Shown here piece by piece: positions 48,589 through 59,700 of a DNA stretch of 64,000 nucleotides. The translations under genes were made by a program, and so were the position numbers. Every line of letters begins with the position of its first letter. The first letter of the stretch is position 1. Origin of the DNA: Streptacidiphilus sp. PB12-B1b (GTDB lineage Bacteria; Actinomycetota; Actinomycetes; Streptomycetales; Streptomycetaceae). The notes under the pieces are model-generated. The model searched no databases. It was not told the DNA's origin and saw only the letters and a list, made by a program, of their open reading frames with translations. The stretch covers positions 186,001-250,000 of the forward strand of contig NZ_CP048405.1 of assembly GCF_014084125.1 (NCBI RefSeq), written 5' to 3'.

Positions 48589-50727
48589 CTACTCGCCGGC
48601 CTCGCGGAGATATGTGATGCCGAAGCCCTTGAGCTCGCGGTACTTCTGGTATTTGGTGGCGAGGTCGAACGGGCTGTCGCTCATGCGCTGGAAGATGTCG
48701 AGGCCACGGCCGAGCAGGATCTTCCAGCCGGTGTCGGTGGTGATCGAGCGGTCGTGGATGGCGGTCGGATCGACCAGCTCGACGTTGAAGACGATACCGA
48801 GCACGCCCGCGCTCTTCTTGATCTGGAGCAGGTACTCCAGCTGGCGCTGGACCTTCTCGGGACCGTCCTGGTTCTCGACCGTGACGAGCTTGAGGGTCAC
48901 TTCGTCGGCGGGAGCCTTGCCCCGCGCGATGCCTTCGACCAGCTCCATGAGGTTCCTGGCCTGGTGGAACATTCGCACGTAGGGGTCGACGATCGTGATC
49001 TCGGCGGCGCCCCGCAGGTACGGTACGAGTAGCGAGTCGAACGAGACGCCGCGCTGGCCTTCCCGGTACTCACGGTGGCCCTGGAACAGCTCTGGTTCGG
49101 GCTCCGGCTCTGTAGGCTTGTCAGTACTCGTAGCAGGCGTCGAGGCGACACCACCGCTAAGCGGGTCGGTGTCGGTCGGCGGCTTCTCCGGCGCGCTCTC
49201 CTGTTCCTTGCGGCCGCGGTGGTAGTAGGCCGGGTATTCGTCTTCCTCGAGCGTGGCGACGGCGTGCCAGGTGCCGCCCTGGTCGAGGTAGCCGAACTTG
49301 ACCTCGGCCATGGTCGAGTCGATGCGCAGGATCTGGTCCTTGACCCGCTTCCGGCCCTCGATGGCGAACCGGAGGATCTCCTCGATCTCCTCCTTCTCGG
49401 CCTGGCCGTCCGGGTAGAGGATCTTCATCAGGCCGGAGAAGGTCTTGTGGATGCCGTCGCGGTCGCGCGTCGAGATGTCCGGCGACAACGTGAAGTGCTG
49501 CTGGTAGCGGTCGGAGTAGTCCTGGGAGCGCATCGACTTGAGCACTTCAGCGATGTAGTCGACGACGAAGCCGTAGCCGTCGGAGAACATCTCGCCTCGG
49601 ATGATGTCGACTTCCCAGCCGGGGATGTAGTGGTGCAGACGGTCGAGGTAGGCCGGGTCGTGGTAGGCCTCGGGCAGCTCGTCGAACAGGTCGGAGTTCT
49701 TGAGCATGTACGGCACGGTGTGCGAGGTGTTGCCGACGAAGACCATCGAGGCCTCGGCACCGAGGGTCTCGACACCACGGGAGAACGACTTGTTCGCCAT
49801 GTAGTTCTTCATGATATCGACGAGCGCCTTGTCGGCGCGCTTCTTCTTGCCAGCGAATTCGTCGAAGGCGACGACGTCCCAGTAGCCAACCAGGCCGATG
49901 CGCCCGTTGGAGTTATTGACGAAGAGCTTGGGGGCGGTGACCTCGCCGCCGGAAATGAGCATCCCGTGCGGTGAGAACTCCGAGAAGATGTGGGACTTGC
50001 CAGTGCCCTTGGGGCCGAGTTCGACCAGGTTGTAGTTGCGTTCCACGAACGGGATGAGGCGCACCAGCTGGAAGAACTTCCCTCGTCTGCTGAACATTTC
50101 CGGGTTGAAGCCGATCGACTGCATGAGTAGGTCGATCCACTCCTCGGTATTGAACCCGCGCCGGGCTTCGAGGTACTGGTCAATGTCGAACTTGGACAGC
50201 TGGATGGGCTTGATCGAGCCGAGGATCCACGGCACGACACGCTGGTCGTCGCTGTGGAAATACTCGATGTCGCAGATGCACCACACGCCACCGACCAGCA
50301 GCTTGGGATGAGCCTTGATGATCGGCGAGTCGACGATGACGCCCTTGATGCCGAGGTTGGCGAACTCGGCCTCGTAGACGTCGGCCTTCTCGTTGAGAGT
50401 GACGGTGACCTTATCGATGATCCGGTGCCGGCCGCGTTCCTTGATCGTCGACTTGACCAGCTCGGACTCGCTGCGGTGGACGTAGTGCTCGGCCAGGATC
50501 TTGCGGACTGTGTCGATACCGGCCTGAATGGTGGCTTCGTCGTCGGAGGCGGCGTACTGCCCGAGCAGGTACTCCAGGACGTAGGACGGCACGATGGCGT
50601 TGCCCTTGACGGCCTTGACCAGGTCCTTCCGGACGACGACTCCGGGGAACAGCAGGTTGATCTTGAAGTCGAGATCGCTCTGCTGCGGTGTGCCGGCGTC
50701 GGCTTCCTCGTTGTCGGTCTCGCTCAT
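48589..50727 (-). CDS. brxL: BREX protein BrxL (AAA+, Lon-like) with MIT_C-like C-terminus
   Basis: A 712-residue protein; ATG 50727 (MSETDNEE) has GGGAG upstream, so 28 residues of the longest frame are left out. The N-terminal BrxL domain is followed by an AAA+ core with Walker A GPKGTGKS (238-245), Walker B VVAFDEF and VFVGNTSH. After a polar linker (about 520-560), the last ~150 residues (SFDSLLVPYLRGAAEITIVDPYVRMFHQARNLMELVE) resemble the PLD-like MIT_C fold instead of the Lon peptidase domain of many BrxL proteins. BrxL is a DNA-translocating hexameric factor in type I BREX. Last core gene of the operon. Confidence 0.9.
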   Translation of the reverse strand: MSETDNEEADAGTPQQSDLDFKINLLFPGVVVRKDLVKAVKGNAIVPSYVLEYLLGQYAASDDEATIQAGIDTVRKILAEHYVHRSESELVKSTIKERGRHRIIDKVTVTLNEKADVYEAEFANLGIKGVIVDSPIIKAHPKLLVGGVWCICDIEYFHSDDQRVVPWILGSIKPIQLSKFDIDQYLEARRGFNTEEWIDLLMQSIGFNPEMFSRRGKFFQLVRLIPFVERNYNLVELGPKGTGKSHIFSEFSPHGMLISGGEVTAPKLFVNNSNGRIGLVGYWDVVAFDEFAGKKKRADKALVDIMKNYMANKSFSRGVETLGAEASMVFVGNTSHTVPYMLKNSDLFDELPEAYHDPAYLDRLHHYIPGWEVDIIRGEMFSDGYGFVVDYIAEVLKSMRSQDYSDRYQQHFTLSPDISTRDRDGIHKTFSGLMKILYPDGQAEKEEIEEILRFAIEGRKRVKDQILRIDSTMAEVKFGYLDQGGTWHAVATLEEDEYPAYYHRGRKEQESAPEKPPTDTDPLSGGVASTPATSTDKPTEPEPEPELFQGHREYREGQRGVSFDSLLVPYLRGAAEITIVDPYVRMFHQARNLMELVEGIARGKAPADEVTLKLVTVENQDGPEKVQRQLEYLLQIKKSAGVLGIVFNVELVDPTAIHDRSITTDTGWKILLGRGLDIFQRMSDSPFDLATKYQKYRELKGFGITYLREAGE

Positions 50728-50744
50728 CTCAGCTCCCTTCCCCT

Positions 50745-53240
50745 CTAGAAATCGAAGTCCGACGCGAACGAACGCTTCAGCGTGTAGACCGCCTTGACGA
50801 AGACCCGCCACTGGTTGGTGTTGGAGATGTGCTCTTCCAGACGGAACTCCACCGCCCGGTTGTTGTAGTCGCTCGACTCCTGCCTGAGGAGCATCCGTGC
50901 ACTCTGGTAACGGTCGCGCTTGTCGGTCGAGGTCTGGTCGAAGGTCAGGTCGACGAGGTTCGAGATCAGGGTCTCGCCGACGTAGAGTCCAGCCCTAAGT
51001 GTGCGGGGCTGGATCTTGTCGTTGACCGGATCGGTCTGGAAGAGCCGGACGACGACCTGTCCGGTCGTGATCTTGTCCGACTCCGGCCACACCTCGACGT
51101 TGACCAGCCGGGTGTTGCTCTTGCGCTTCTTGTTGACCGCCAGCACCGGCACAACAATCTCCTGCAGCGTCGCCCCGCCGTGGACGAAGCGTGAGCCGCC
51201 GCCGGCCAGTCGCAGGCGATGGATCGACTTGGGGATCTGGACCTCCAGCTCGCTCTCCAATCCGAGCTGAGCCGCCTCGAAGGTGGCGAAGGCCGGATCG
51301 ACCTTGAGGCCCGTGCCGAGCACGAAGCGCCGGTTGACCAGCTTGATGTCGTCGCCCTGGGGCTGGGTCGATAGGAAGAAGGTGTCGGCCAGCGCCTCGT
51401 CCTGGAACAGGAAGCCGTGGTCGGCCGTGATGAAGATATTGGTGGCGTTGGCGCTGGCCAGCTTCTTCACCAGGTCCACGATGTCGCGCAACGTGTCATC
51501 CACGGCTTCGAACACCTGGCGCTCGGTGCCGGGCTTGTCTCCCGTGGCGTCGATCCGGTTGTGGTAGACGTACAAGACCCGGTTGGCCTTGTACAGCTCG
51601 CGTCGCTCGTCGGCGTTCAGGGCCTTGAAGTCCTCGGCCTGAATCGCCGAACCACCAACCGCCTCCAGGATCTTGCCCCGGAAGGTGGTGTTGTTGGTCG
51701 GCTGGTCGTCCGCCACCACCGTCTTGGCATCGGCCGAGTGCTTGAGGGTCGAGTGCGGCAACAGTGCCGCCATGCCGAGCTGGGTATAGCTGGGCAGCAC
51801 CCCGAGGACCGCCTCCAGGGTTGCGTCGAAGCGGTCCTCCTGCCGGATGAGCGAACCGAGCTCGTCGGCCACCTCGTAACGCATGGCGTCGGAGACGATG
51901 ACCACGGCCTTCTTGTCGCTGTCGCGCACCAGCGGCTCGATGTAGCGGGAGTAGAAGGCGGTCTGGGAACGCAACGCCATCGAGCGCCACTTCTCGACCT
52001 GGTCGACCTGCTGCTGCCAGGCGTTGCCAAGTTCGTAGACATACTTGTTGGTGTAGCGCTTCTCGACCTGCTCACGCAGCGCTTCGAGGGGCCTGGGGTA
52101 CTCGGCGGTGCGGGCGGCCAAGACGAACTGCCGGTAGAGCTGGTCGATGCGGAACCACTCGCGCCGATAGCGCTCCAAGCCGTCGTCGAACGACTGCATG
52201 GTCAGGTTGAGCGAGGCCAGTTCGCCCAGTAGCTCCGAGGCGCTGGCCACAGCCGTGTAGAGCCGCTTGTATTTGTCGATCCAGGCGCTGCTTTGCCGTG
52301 CCCGGACCACCTCGGCCACCTCGCGCGGGGTGACGGTCTGCTCGGCCACTGCCCGTGCCAGGTCGCTGATGATCTTCTGGTCGGTCTCCTCGAACAGGTC
52401 GATGCTGACCAGGTCGCGGAAGCTGGCGTCCTCGATCTTCGACTTGTAGTCGAGGTCGCCGGCCGCGCGCTTGGCCAGCGCAGCCATGGCCTCCTGACTA
52501 CGCCGGTCGTTGCGTAGGCTGGCGAAGTCGAGCTGGATGTTCTGCAGACCACCTGGCCTGTCCGACTTGAAGCCCTCAATGGCCCGCTGGAAGATCCACA
52601 GCACCAAGTCGTCAATGCTCGGCGTGGACGACTCATAGCGGTAGATGCGAGCCACGCCCTGCCAGTAGAAGCCGTCGAGGCCGTAGTCGGCCAGGGCGTC
52701 GTACTTGGCGTGAGCACCCTTGGCGTTCTCGGTGAGGAGCGTCCTCGTAATCTCCAGCAGGATGTGCTCACGCTGACCGAGCACCACGGCGCTGATCTTC
52801 GCCCGCAGCCGGGCGGCATCGTCCTCGGGGCTCAGCAGTACCTTCAGGCTCTGGACCCGCTTGGTGGCGTTGAAGAACTTCTCGTGCGCCTGGACGACCT
52901 CGTCGATGCCCTCGCCCGCGAGGCCGAGATCCTGGGCGACCAGTGCGGTGCGGTCGGCCGTGAAGACCCCGTAGGCCAGCTCCAGGTCGAGCAGCCAGTC
53001 CCCGATACCGTTCGGCACCTGACCGGAGCGGTAGACGAGGAACTTGCCTTCCGGCTCGTCGTGCAGCAGCCGGTTCTTGATGGCGAACTCGTCGTTGGCA
53101 ACACGGATGGTCTGAATGCCGGGCAGGTCGAGACCGTCCACGTCCGCGACGTACTGGCCCTCCGGATCGTGCCAGAAGACGACCCGGTGGTTGTCGAACC
53201 AGCGCAGTAGGTGCGGACGGACCGTAGCGGCGTCACTCAT
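50745..53240 (-). CDS. pglZ: BREX type I PglZ, alkaline-phosphatase-superfamily protein
   Basis: An 831-residue protein; ATG 53240 overlaps the pglX stop by 8 nt. An N-terminal helical region (RPHLLRWFDNHRVVFWHDPEGQY) is followed by a phosphatase-superfamily domain with VVIVSDAMRYEVADEL (metal Asp and nucleophile region) and FITADHGFLF. The length fits type A PglZ. PglZ is essential for BREX defence and methylation, though its enzymatic target is not settled. It lies between pglX and brxL as in canonical type I loci. Confidence 0.94.
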   Translation of the reverse strand: MSDAATVRPHLLRWFDNHRVVFWHDPEGQYVADVDGLDLPGIQTIRVANDEFAIKNRLLHDEPEGKFLVYRSGQVPNGIGDWLLDLELAYGVFTADRTALVAQDLGLAGEGIDEVVQAHEKFFNATKRVQSLKVLLSPEDDAARLRAKISAVVLGQREHILLEITRTLLTENAKGAHAKYDALADYGLDGFYWQGVARIYRYESSTPSIDDLVLWIFQRAIEGFKSDRPGGLQNIQLDFASLRNDRRSQEAMAALAKRAAGDLDYKSKIEDASFRDLVSIDLFEETDQKIISDLARAVAEQTVTPREVAEVVRARQSSAWIDKYKRLYTAVASASELLGELASLNLTMQSFDDGLERYRREWFRIDQLYRQFVLAARTAEYPRPLEALREQVEKRYTNKYVYELGNAWQQQVDQVEKWRSMALRSQTAFYSRYIEPLVRDSDKKAVVIVSDAMRYEVADELGSLIRQEDRFDATLEAVLGVLPSYTQLGMAALLPHSTLKHSADAKTVVADDQPTNNTTFRGKILEAVGGSAIQAEDFKALNADERRELYKANRVLYVYHNRIDATGDKPGTERQVFEAVDDTLRDIVDLVKKLASANATNIFITADHGFLFQDEALADTFFLSTQPQGDDIKLVNRRFVLGTGLKVDPAFATFEAAQLGLESELEVQIPKSIHRLRLAGGGSRFVHGGATLQEIVVPVLAVNKKRKSNTRLVNVEVWPESDKITTGQVVVRLFQTDPVNDKIQPRTLRAGLYVGETLISNLVDLTFDQTSTDKRDRYQSARMLLRQESSDYNNRAVEFRLEEHISNTNQWRVFVKAVYTLKRSFASDFDF

Positions 53241-56200
53241 CGGTGGCCTCAAGTCCAGGGATCCTCTTCAGGGCGGCTCCGAACCTCGGGTAGTTGGCCT
53301 TCACGCCATCGTCCAGGTCGATCGCCAGCTGACGAGACGCCAGCGGGTACAGCATGTCGTGCTCGTACTCCTCGAGCTCCAGCAGCACCTTGCGCAGCCG
53401 GTCGGCCTCCTTCTGGGCGGCCGCCTGCTGGCGTGGCGTCCCACCGCTGGCGGCCAGACGATCCTGCTGCTGCAGGCTCGACGAGAGCTTGGCCCGGAAT
53501 TCACGCAGGTACTCGTTCAGCACCGTCGAGACCGTGGACGGCGTGTAGCGGTGCATGTAGATCAGGGCGTTGAACGATCCCTTGGGGCTGGAGAAAAGCC
53601 AGTAGATCGGGCGCTTCTTGTACCGCTGGACGTGGTCATCGTAGAACCTCGACGACGTTGCCCGAGTACCTGTCCTGACGAAGTACTCGCGGATGTCCTT
53701 GACGCCGAGCGACTCGGTAACAAAGCGCAGGTTCTCCTCGAAGTGCTGCTTCCCGAAGGCTACGCGGAGGAAGGTGCGGAAGCGAGCAACGATGTCGTCC
53801 TCGAACCAGTCGCCATCAACGATGGGGATGACGTTGTCCTTGTCCGGAGCGAACGTCGGGTTCGGCACCTTGACCAGGTAGTCCTGCACTGTGGTCCCTT
53901 GGTCGGCCAGGATGACCCCCGGCTCGTCCAGGCTGTAGCGACCAAACATGCAGCCAGTGGCGTAGGAGACGAGGTCGATGACCGCTCGCTGTTCCGCAGC
54001 GCGCACCTGCGCATCCGGTTCGAGGCTCTCGTACAAGAAGGCTGAGTTACACCAGAGCGACACAGACGACAGCCGGACGTCCGGCCGCACCTCGCCGTCG
54101 AGCTGGAACAGGCGAGCGAAGATCTCGTTGTTCTGCTCCTCCAATGCGGCCTGCCTATGGACGACACCATCCGCCTCATGCAGGAGTGCGCCACACCGCT
54201 CCGCCAGCAACACTTCCTCCGCGCTTCCGGTGGAGAGCAACGGGTTCCACTGGAATCCCCATGAGAGTTCCTGGCTGTCCCAGTCGCTCTTCGCCACATC
54301 GACAAGCTCCCCCACAGTGGCGGCCACCTCGCTGTAGCTGGCCTCGGGTGGCGCGGGGAGCCTAGCGATATCGCCGGATTGGAAATTGAGAGTCGGCGAC
54401 AGGAGCTCTAGGGAACGTTCTGCGACGCTCGAGTTTAGAAAGCCCAGAATCGCAACTCGCTGCTCGTCGGTGTCCGCGAACAGTGACACCCCCGCTCCAT
54501 CGAACACAAACCCCTGTGGGAACAATCGGAACGATGTCGAACTCGTGGCGATCTTCGTCCATGCGACGCACGGCTGGAAGTAGTACTGGCGAGAAGGGAG
54601 GTGATTGCCTTGATTGCTAAGAATCTCGTAGTTGGCGGCGTCAAATGCGATGACACTCTGCTGATTTCCGTACCACCGACGATATGCCCCGCCCTTGTTG
54701 TACGGGAACCACTTCCGGTCAGTGGCATGGGCTTCAGTAGTGGAGCCTGCACTGAGCATCGACTTGGAGCTTGAGACTTCCCACCAGTCGCGCACGAATC
54801 TTGCGTTGTCACCCGTGTTCATGCCCGTTCGTGGCTGGAACATCTCGCCAAGTGGTACACCACTCGACATCGCCGCGACCAGCGCCGGACTCGCTGCATA
54901 GGCGATCGGAGCTCCAGGCAGACCGAGCATCGTAGAGCTGCTCGATACGTGTAGCCGCGCCACATCCTGCCCACTCGCCACAGACAGAAGAGCGGTGGAC
55001 TTACCCCTCTCCCCAGAATCGTCAACCAGCCGAACAAAGGCTCCACGCCTTCCTGGCCCTGACGACGCTGCCACCTCGAAAACGAACGCGGTGGTCGACA
55101 CAACTGCGCCGCCGATACTGTCAAAGGCGCCTGTACCCAAGTGTGCCATTGACTCAAGAGCATGGTTCTTCAATAGCGCCGCTCGCATGGCAGCGAACGA
55201 TGACAGGAACATCCACGATTGCATAGTGATCATCGCCACTCGGCCGAGCGGCACTGCTAGCTCCGCCGCCCGCTCAATGAAGCACGCGAACAAGTCTGCC
55301 TTCGCCTTCGGGAAGGCTCTCTTGGTCCATTCGGACAGGCGCGCATTCATGTTGCCGCTACCCATGTAGGGCGGGTTCGCAACGACAGTGGCGTACCGCG
55401 GCGCGAGGTACTCGGCTTGGAGTACGACTCGCTCCGCCCAGTCGAGCACGTTAGCGAGGAGGATGTCTCCGCCGTCATCGAGCTGAGCGATGTGCTGCTT
55501 GAGGCGAGCCGTCAGTTCTGGGTCTGGCTGAATGAGCGATCCGAACGTGTCGGCGTGCTCGAACTGGTTCCAGAAGTCCGCCTCGGCGTGCTTGTCGCCA
55601 CCGCGCGTCAGTAGGAAGTCGATCTCGTCCGGTGTGAAGCGGATCGGGTCGAGAACGCAGACGTTGGACTCAACCTTTTTGTTGAAGAACGTGCGCTGCT
55701 TGGCGCGCGCCTTCATGTTCAGAGCAAAGGCGGCGAGTGCTCCAGCTCGCGGGTCGATCTCCACGCCGTAGAGGTTGTTGGTCAGGATCAGGGCGGGGAT
55801 CGCGGCTGGGGCGTAGCCCTCTTCCTCGTAGATGGCGTACAGCAGGTCGAAGGCGTAGGTCAGCATGTGGCCCGATCCGCATGCCGGGTCGACGACCTTG
55901 AGCTCCTCGGGGCCGGTGATCTTAAGGAAGTCGGTCTCCTGGTCGACCGGGGCGATGTAGTACTGCATCTGGTCGACCAGGCGCGAGGTCGGGCGGTTGA
56001 GCATCCACAGCCGGCCGAGGGAGTTCTCGACGAGGTAGCGGACGATCCAGTGCGGCGTGAATAGCTGGGTGGCTGCGGGGATCTCGTCGGCACCGGCCTT
56101 CTTGTTCTTCTTGAACCCGGCGAAGACCTCGTCCTTACGCTCCGAGATGTAGAACTGGTACAGCCAGCCGATGACCTCGACGTCCTGGCAGACGTCCTTG

Positions 56201-56781
56201 GTGAGCACCTTGACCGCACGGCTCGGCACGGAGTCGTCGGCCAGGAGGTTGGCGGGGATGAGCAGCTCGGTGAAGTCGCCCTCGTGCTCGAACATGAACG
56301 GCATAGCGCGGTTCCAGTAGTGGCAGTAGTCCGCGAGCAGCAGGGCGTAGGCCTCGCCCTGGGCGTCGTCACTCTGGCGGGTGCCGTTGAGAAGTGCCGT
56401 CACTGTCTCGCAAGTCTTGCCTCCGACCACTGCGGTGTCGAAGTTGCCGCGCTTGGCCTCTGCCAGGATCTCGGGCTGACCGGTCTCGACGCCGGCCTGC
56501 GGGGAGACGACGCCGATGCCGGTGTAGCCGTTGGCGTCCATGAAGCGCAGAGCAATGATCCGGTTAAACCAGGTGTAGGCGACCTTGTCGGCGACCGCGG
56601 CCTTGCCTTTGTCTCCCCCACCAGCCGCCGTGACGGCCTTCTCCAGGGTTTCGACGGCTGTGGGCTGCTCCACCCGCTTGGACGAGGCAGGAGCCAGCAC
56701 AACGGCGATCCGGGCGGTCACCTCGCGGATGAGCGCGGTCCGTGCCCAGGTGGCGAACGACTTCAGCGGTGCGGTTTCCAT
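53233..56781 (-). CDS. pglX: BREX type I adenine-specific DNA methyltransferase PglX
   Basis: An 1182-residue m6A methyltransferase from ATG 56781, coupled to brxC by TGATG. The SAM-binding motif I is VVDPACGSGHML (about 300) and catalytic motif IV is VANPPYMGSG (about 490). The central part, likely the target-recognition domain (about 600-850, encoded near 54.2-55.1 kb), is visibly less GC-rich than the flanks, as expected for a segment exchanged between BREX loci. It methylates one strand of a non-palindromic site to mark self DNA. The length is normal and no frameshift is seen. Confidence 0.95.
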   Translation of the reverse strand: METAPLKSFATWARTALIREVTARIAVVLAPASSKRVEQPTAVETLEKAVTAAGGGDKGKAAVADKVAYTWFNRIIALRFMDANGYTGIGVVSPQAGVETGQPEILAEAKRGNFDTAVVGGKTCETVTALLNGTRQSDDAQGEAYALLLADYCHYWNRAMPFMFEHEGDFTELLIPANLLADDSVPSRAVKVLTKDVCQDVEVIGWLYQFYISERKDEVFAGFKKNKKAGADEIPAATQLFTPHWIVRYLVENSLGRLWMLNRPTSRLVDQMQYYIAPVDQETDFLKITGPEELKVVDPACGSGHMLTYAFDLLYAIYEEEGYAPAAIPALILTNNLYGVEIDPRAGALAAFALNMKARAKQRTFFNKKVESNVCVLDPIRFTPDEIDFLLTRGGDKHAEADFWNQFEHADTFGSLIQPDPELTARLKQHIAQLDDGGDILLANVLDWAERVVLQAEYLAPRYATVVANPPYMGSGNMNARLSEWTKRAFPKAKADLFACFIERAAELAVPLGRVAMITMQSWMFLSSFAAMRAALLKNHALESMAHLGTGAFDSIGGAVVSTTAFVFEVAASSGPGRRGAFVRLVDDSGERGKSTALLSVASGQDVARLHVSSSSTMLGLPGAPIAYAASPALVAAMSSGVPLGEMFQPRTGMNTGDNARFVRDWWEVSSSKSMLSAGSTTEAHATDRKWFPYNKGGAYRRWYGNQQSVIAFDAANYEILSNQGNHLPSRQYYFQPCVAWTKIATSSTSFRLFPQGFVFDGAGVSLFADTDEQRVAILGFLNSSVAERSLELLSPTLNFQSGDIARLPAPPEASYSEVAATVGELVDVAKSDWDSQELSWGFQWNPLLSTGSAEEVLLAERCGALLHEADGVVHRQAALEEQNNEIFARLFQLDGEVRPDVRLSSVSLWCNSAFLYESLEPDAQVRAAEQRAVIDLVSYATGCMFGRYSLDEPGVILADQGTTVQDYLVKVPNPTFAPDKDNVIPIVDGDWFEDDIVARFRTFLRVAFGKQHFEENLRFVTESLGVKDIREYFVRTGTRATSSRFYDDHVQRYKKRPIYWLFSSPKGSFNALIYMHRYTPSTVSTVLNEYLREFRAKLSSSLQQQDRLAASGGTPRQQAAAQKEADRLRKVLLELEEYEHDMLYPLASRQLAIDLDDGVKANYPRFGAALKRIPGLEATDE

Positions 56782-59700
56782 CAGAGAGAGATTCGCTTTC
56801 CGTCGTTCAGGGTCTTCACGAGCGCAGAGCGCAGGGCGTCGAGGTAGCGGTCGACGTCCGCCTCTGTTTCCAGTACTCCGGAGACGCCGGTAGCGGAAAT
56901 GGTCTTGACCGACACGGTCTGCTTCGGCGGCGGTGGCGTGCCACCTTCGCCGTCGCCGTCGACCTGCTGCGAGGCAGCCAGCTGGTCGAGCAGACCCGGG
57001 TAGACGGTTTCCTCGAAGCTCGAGCCGGTCTCACGGATGAGGGCGATCTGGTTCTGGGTACGAACGCGGGCGATCGTCTGATCGACACGGCGCAGCACGC
57101 TTTCCTGGGCGTCCGGTGTCGCCTTGGCGTAGAAGGCGCTCTGCTCGATCTCGGACTTGCGTCCCTCGATCGCCTCAACGACCTCGGCGCAGTTGGTAGC
57201 GATGACCTGGTCGATCTGATCGCGCAGCTGGTCGGTGGCCTGCTTGAGCTGGGCCATCTTGTTCCCACGGAAGGCATTCGGGTCGTCGAGCGCCGTGCGC
57301 ACCGTGGCGTCGCGGCCGGACGGCAGGTAGCCAAGGTTGCTGCTGTGGGTGGTCAGCAGAGCAACGGCGTCGTCGTAGATGGTCTTCTGGCCGCCACTGA
57401 GGAAGGCCTGGATCGGGTCGATCGTGGACTCCTTGGCGTCGAGCAGATCGTCGCCAAGGTTGAAGTCGGTCAGGTGCCAGTCGTCGGACTTGCCGACCAC
57501 CTGGTCCAGCAGGTCGATCGGGGCCGAGAGCTGAGCCACGAACGGGTACTTCGAGCCGGTGATCGTGGCCTTGAGCTCGTCGCGCTTGGCCTTCAGCTTG
57601 TCGGCGCCGTGGCGGGCCAGCTCCAGCGGATCCTTGGGGGTGTTGCCCTCGTCGAAGAAGTCGGTGCAGAACTTGCGGAAGGCCGCGACCTTGCGCTCGT
57701 CGAAGGTCCTCTGCGGAGAGACCACGGCGTGGGCGTGCTTCTGAGTGTTGCGCAGCGCCGTGGCGACCTCAGATCGCTTGAGGACGTTGCCGTCGACGGT
57801 GAGCGTGACCTTGGAGGTGCCGATCAGGTGGGCGATCAGGACTTCGATCGAGGCCAGGTCCCAGCCGTACGGCTTGGCCGTGAAGCTGTCGACGATCGTC
57901 TTGACCGTGACCTGCTCGCCGAGGGCCTCCTTGCGCAGGACGAACGACAGCACCTCCTCCGACGGCGCGAACAGCTTGCTGGCGTCGGCGGCGTCGAACA
58001 GGCCACCGTCGGGGTTAGCTGCTCCGGCGACCTGCTGCTCGCTGTACGTCCTGCCGTCGAGGAGCTTGAGCTGCGTGTAGGTGCGGCTGATCAGGTCCTG
58101 GAAGCCATCAGTCACCCGGACCAGCGCGTCCTGAGAGCTGGACGTGATGTCGGCGGCATTGATGACCAGAGTGGACTTGCCCACCGATGCCTTGACCCGC
58201 TCAATCAGCTCCTTCTCGCGGTCGATGTTCTGCGCACCCTTGGTCTGCAGGATCTGGCCCTCGATAGCCGAGATCGAGGTGCCCTGCTTCCGTTTGATGT
58301 ACTTCTCGGTCTTGATCAGCAGGCGCAGGTCCGACAGCACCCGGGCGTCCGGCTCGAGGATGACGCGCAGCTCGTCCTTGCCCGCGCTGTGCATGCGGAT
58401 CTCTTCGGGCGAGTACGGGTACTCCGGGGAGATGAAGTGGACCGCCAGCTCCTTCTGGGAGCCGTGGACCTGGTCGTCGAGCTTGAAGCCGAACGGGAAG
58501 TCCTGCCCATTCTTGGCGTAGCGGATCTTGCTGGCCTTGATGACGTCACCGGACAGGATCTTGAACAACCGGCCGCTGATCTCGGAGGCGTCGATGTCGA
58601 CGTTCTTGATCTCCTCCTCGATAACCTGCTCTTCGTTGGTCAGGTACTCGTAGGTGTTGCCATTGCGCTGTATGTAGGTCTGGGTCTCCAGAACGGTCAG
58701 CGCCTCCTTGACCTGCTCCGACAGCGCCGGGAGGTCGAGGCCGAAGCGGTCGTAGACCAGCACGGTCAGGTTGCGCGGGGTGGCCTGGAAGCTCTCGACG
58801 TACTTGACCAGGAACAGCGCCTTCAGCAGCCGGACGGCCAGGTCGTTGTCGAGGTTGCGCTCGGCAACGTCGATCGAGCGCTGGGCTGCCGACTTCAGCG
58901 AGGCGCGGATGCCGGCGAACATGCTGTCGAACGTCGCAAGCTGGCTGACCTCGACGTTGCCGATGTCCTTGGCGACCTGCTGGACGACGCCGAGCATCGA
59001 GCGCTCGCCGACCGAACTGTTCCGTCCCTCGAAGACGTTATGGTCGGAGATGCCCTCGATTGCGGCCTGGAACAGCGGGAACTGGTAGCTGACGAACGGG
59101 TAGGTCCCGACGAAGTGCGCCTCGTCGGTGTAGTTGCGGTAGGTCTTAGCCCCGTCGACGAAGTCGAACAGCGTCTTGAAGTTGGCGTGCTGTTCGGAGT
59201 AGATCACGGACAGCGCACCGACACCGGCGTCGTTCTTCTCCAGCAGACGCTTGCGGATGACCTCCTCGACGTCGGCACTGGTCAACTTGAGGCGGGTCTT
59301 GAACCGGGCCTGGATCTTGGAGAAGTCGTTGCCCTGTTGCCGGGTGCGGTCGCCAATGACCTTCTCCATGTCCTCTTGGCTGGTCACGAATACCCACGCC
59401 CGGCCACCGCACTTGGTGTTGAGCGACTCAGCGATGGTCTGCAGGTTGAGCATCAGCTTGGTGTCGGAGCCGATGAACTGGCCAACCTCGTCCACAAAGA
59501 AGTTCAGCCGGAAGGTTGGGTCGCCCTGCTTGTCCAGCCAGGCCTTGACCTCGTCGGCGAAGTCCTCGATCGAGACCGAGTGCGAGGCGCTGTACTGCCG
59601 GATGATGCCGTCGGCCGTCCCGCCGTTGATCTCGGCGAAGGCCCGGTCGATGCTCGGCCCCTCCAAGGCGCTCTGCTCGCGTCCCCGGGTCCACGGGATG

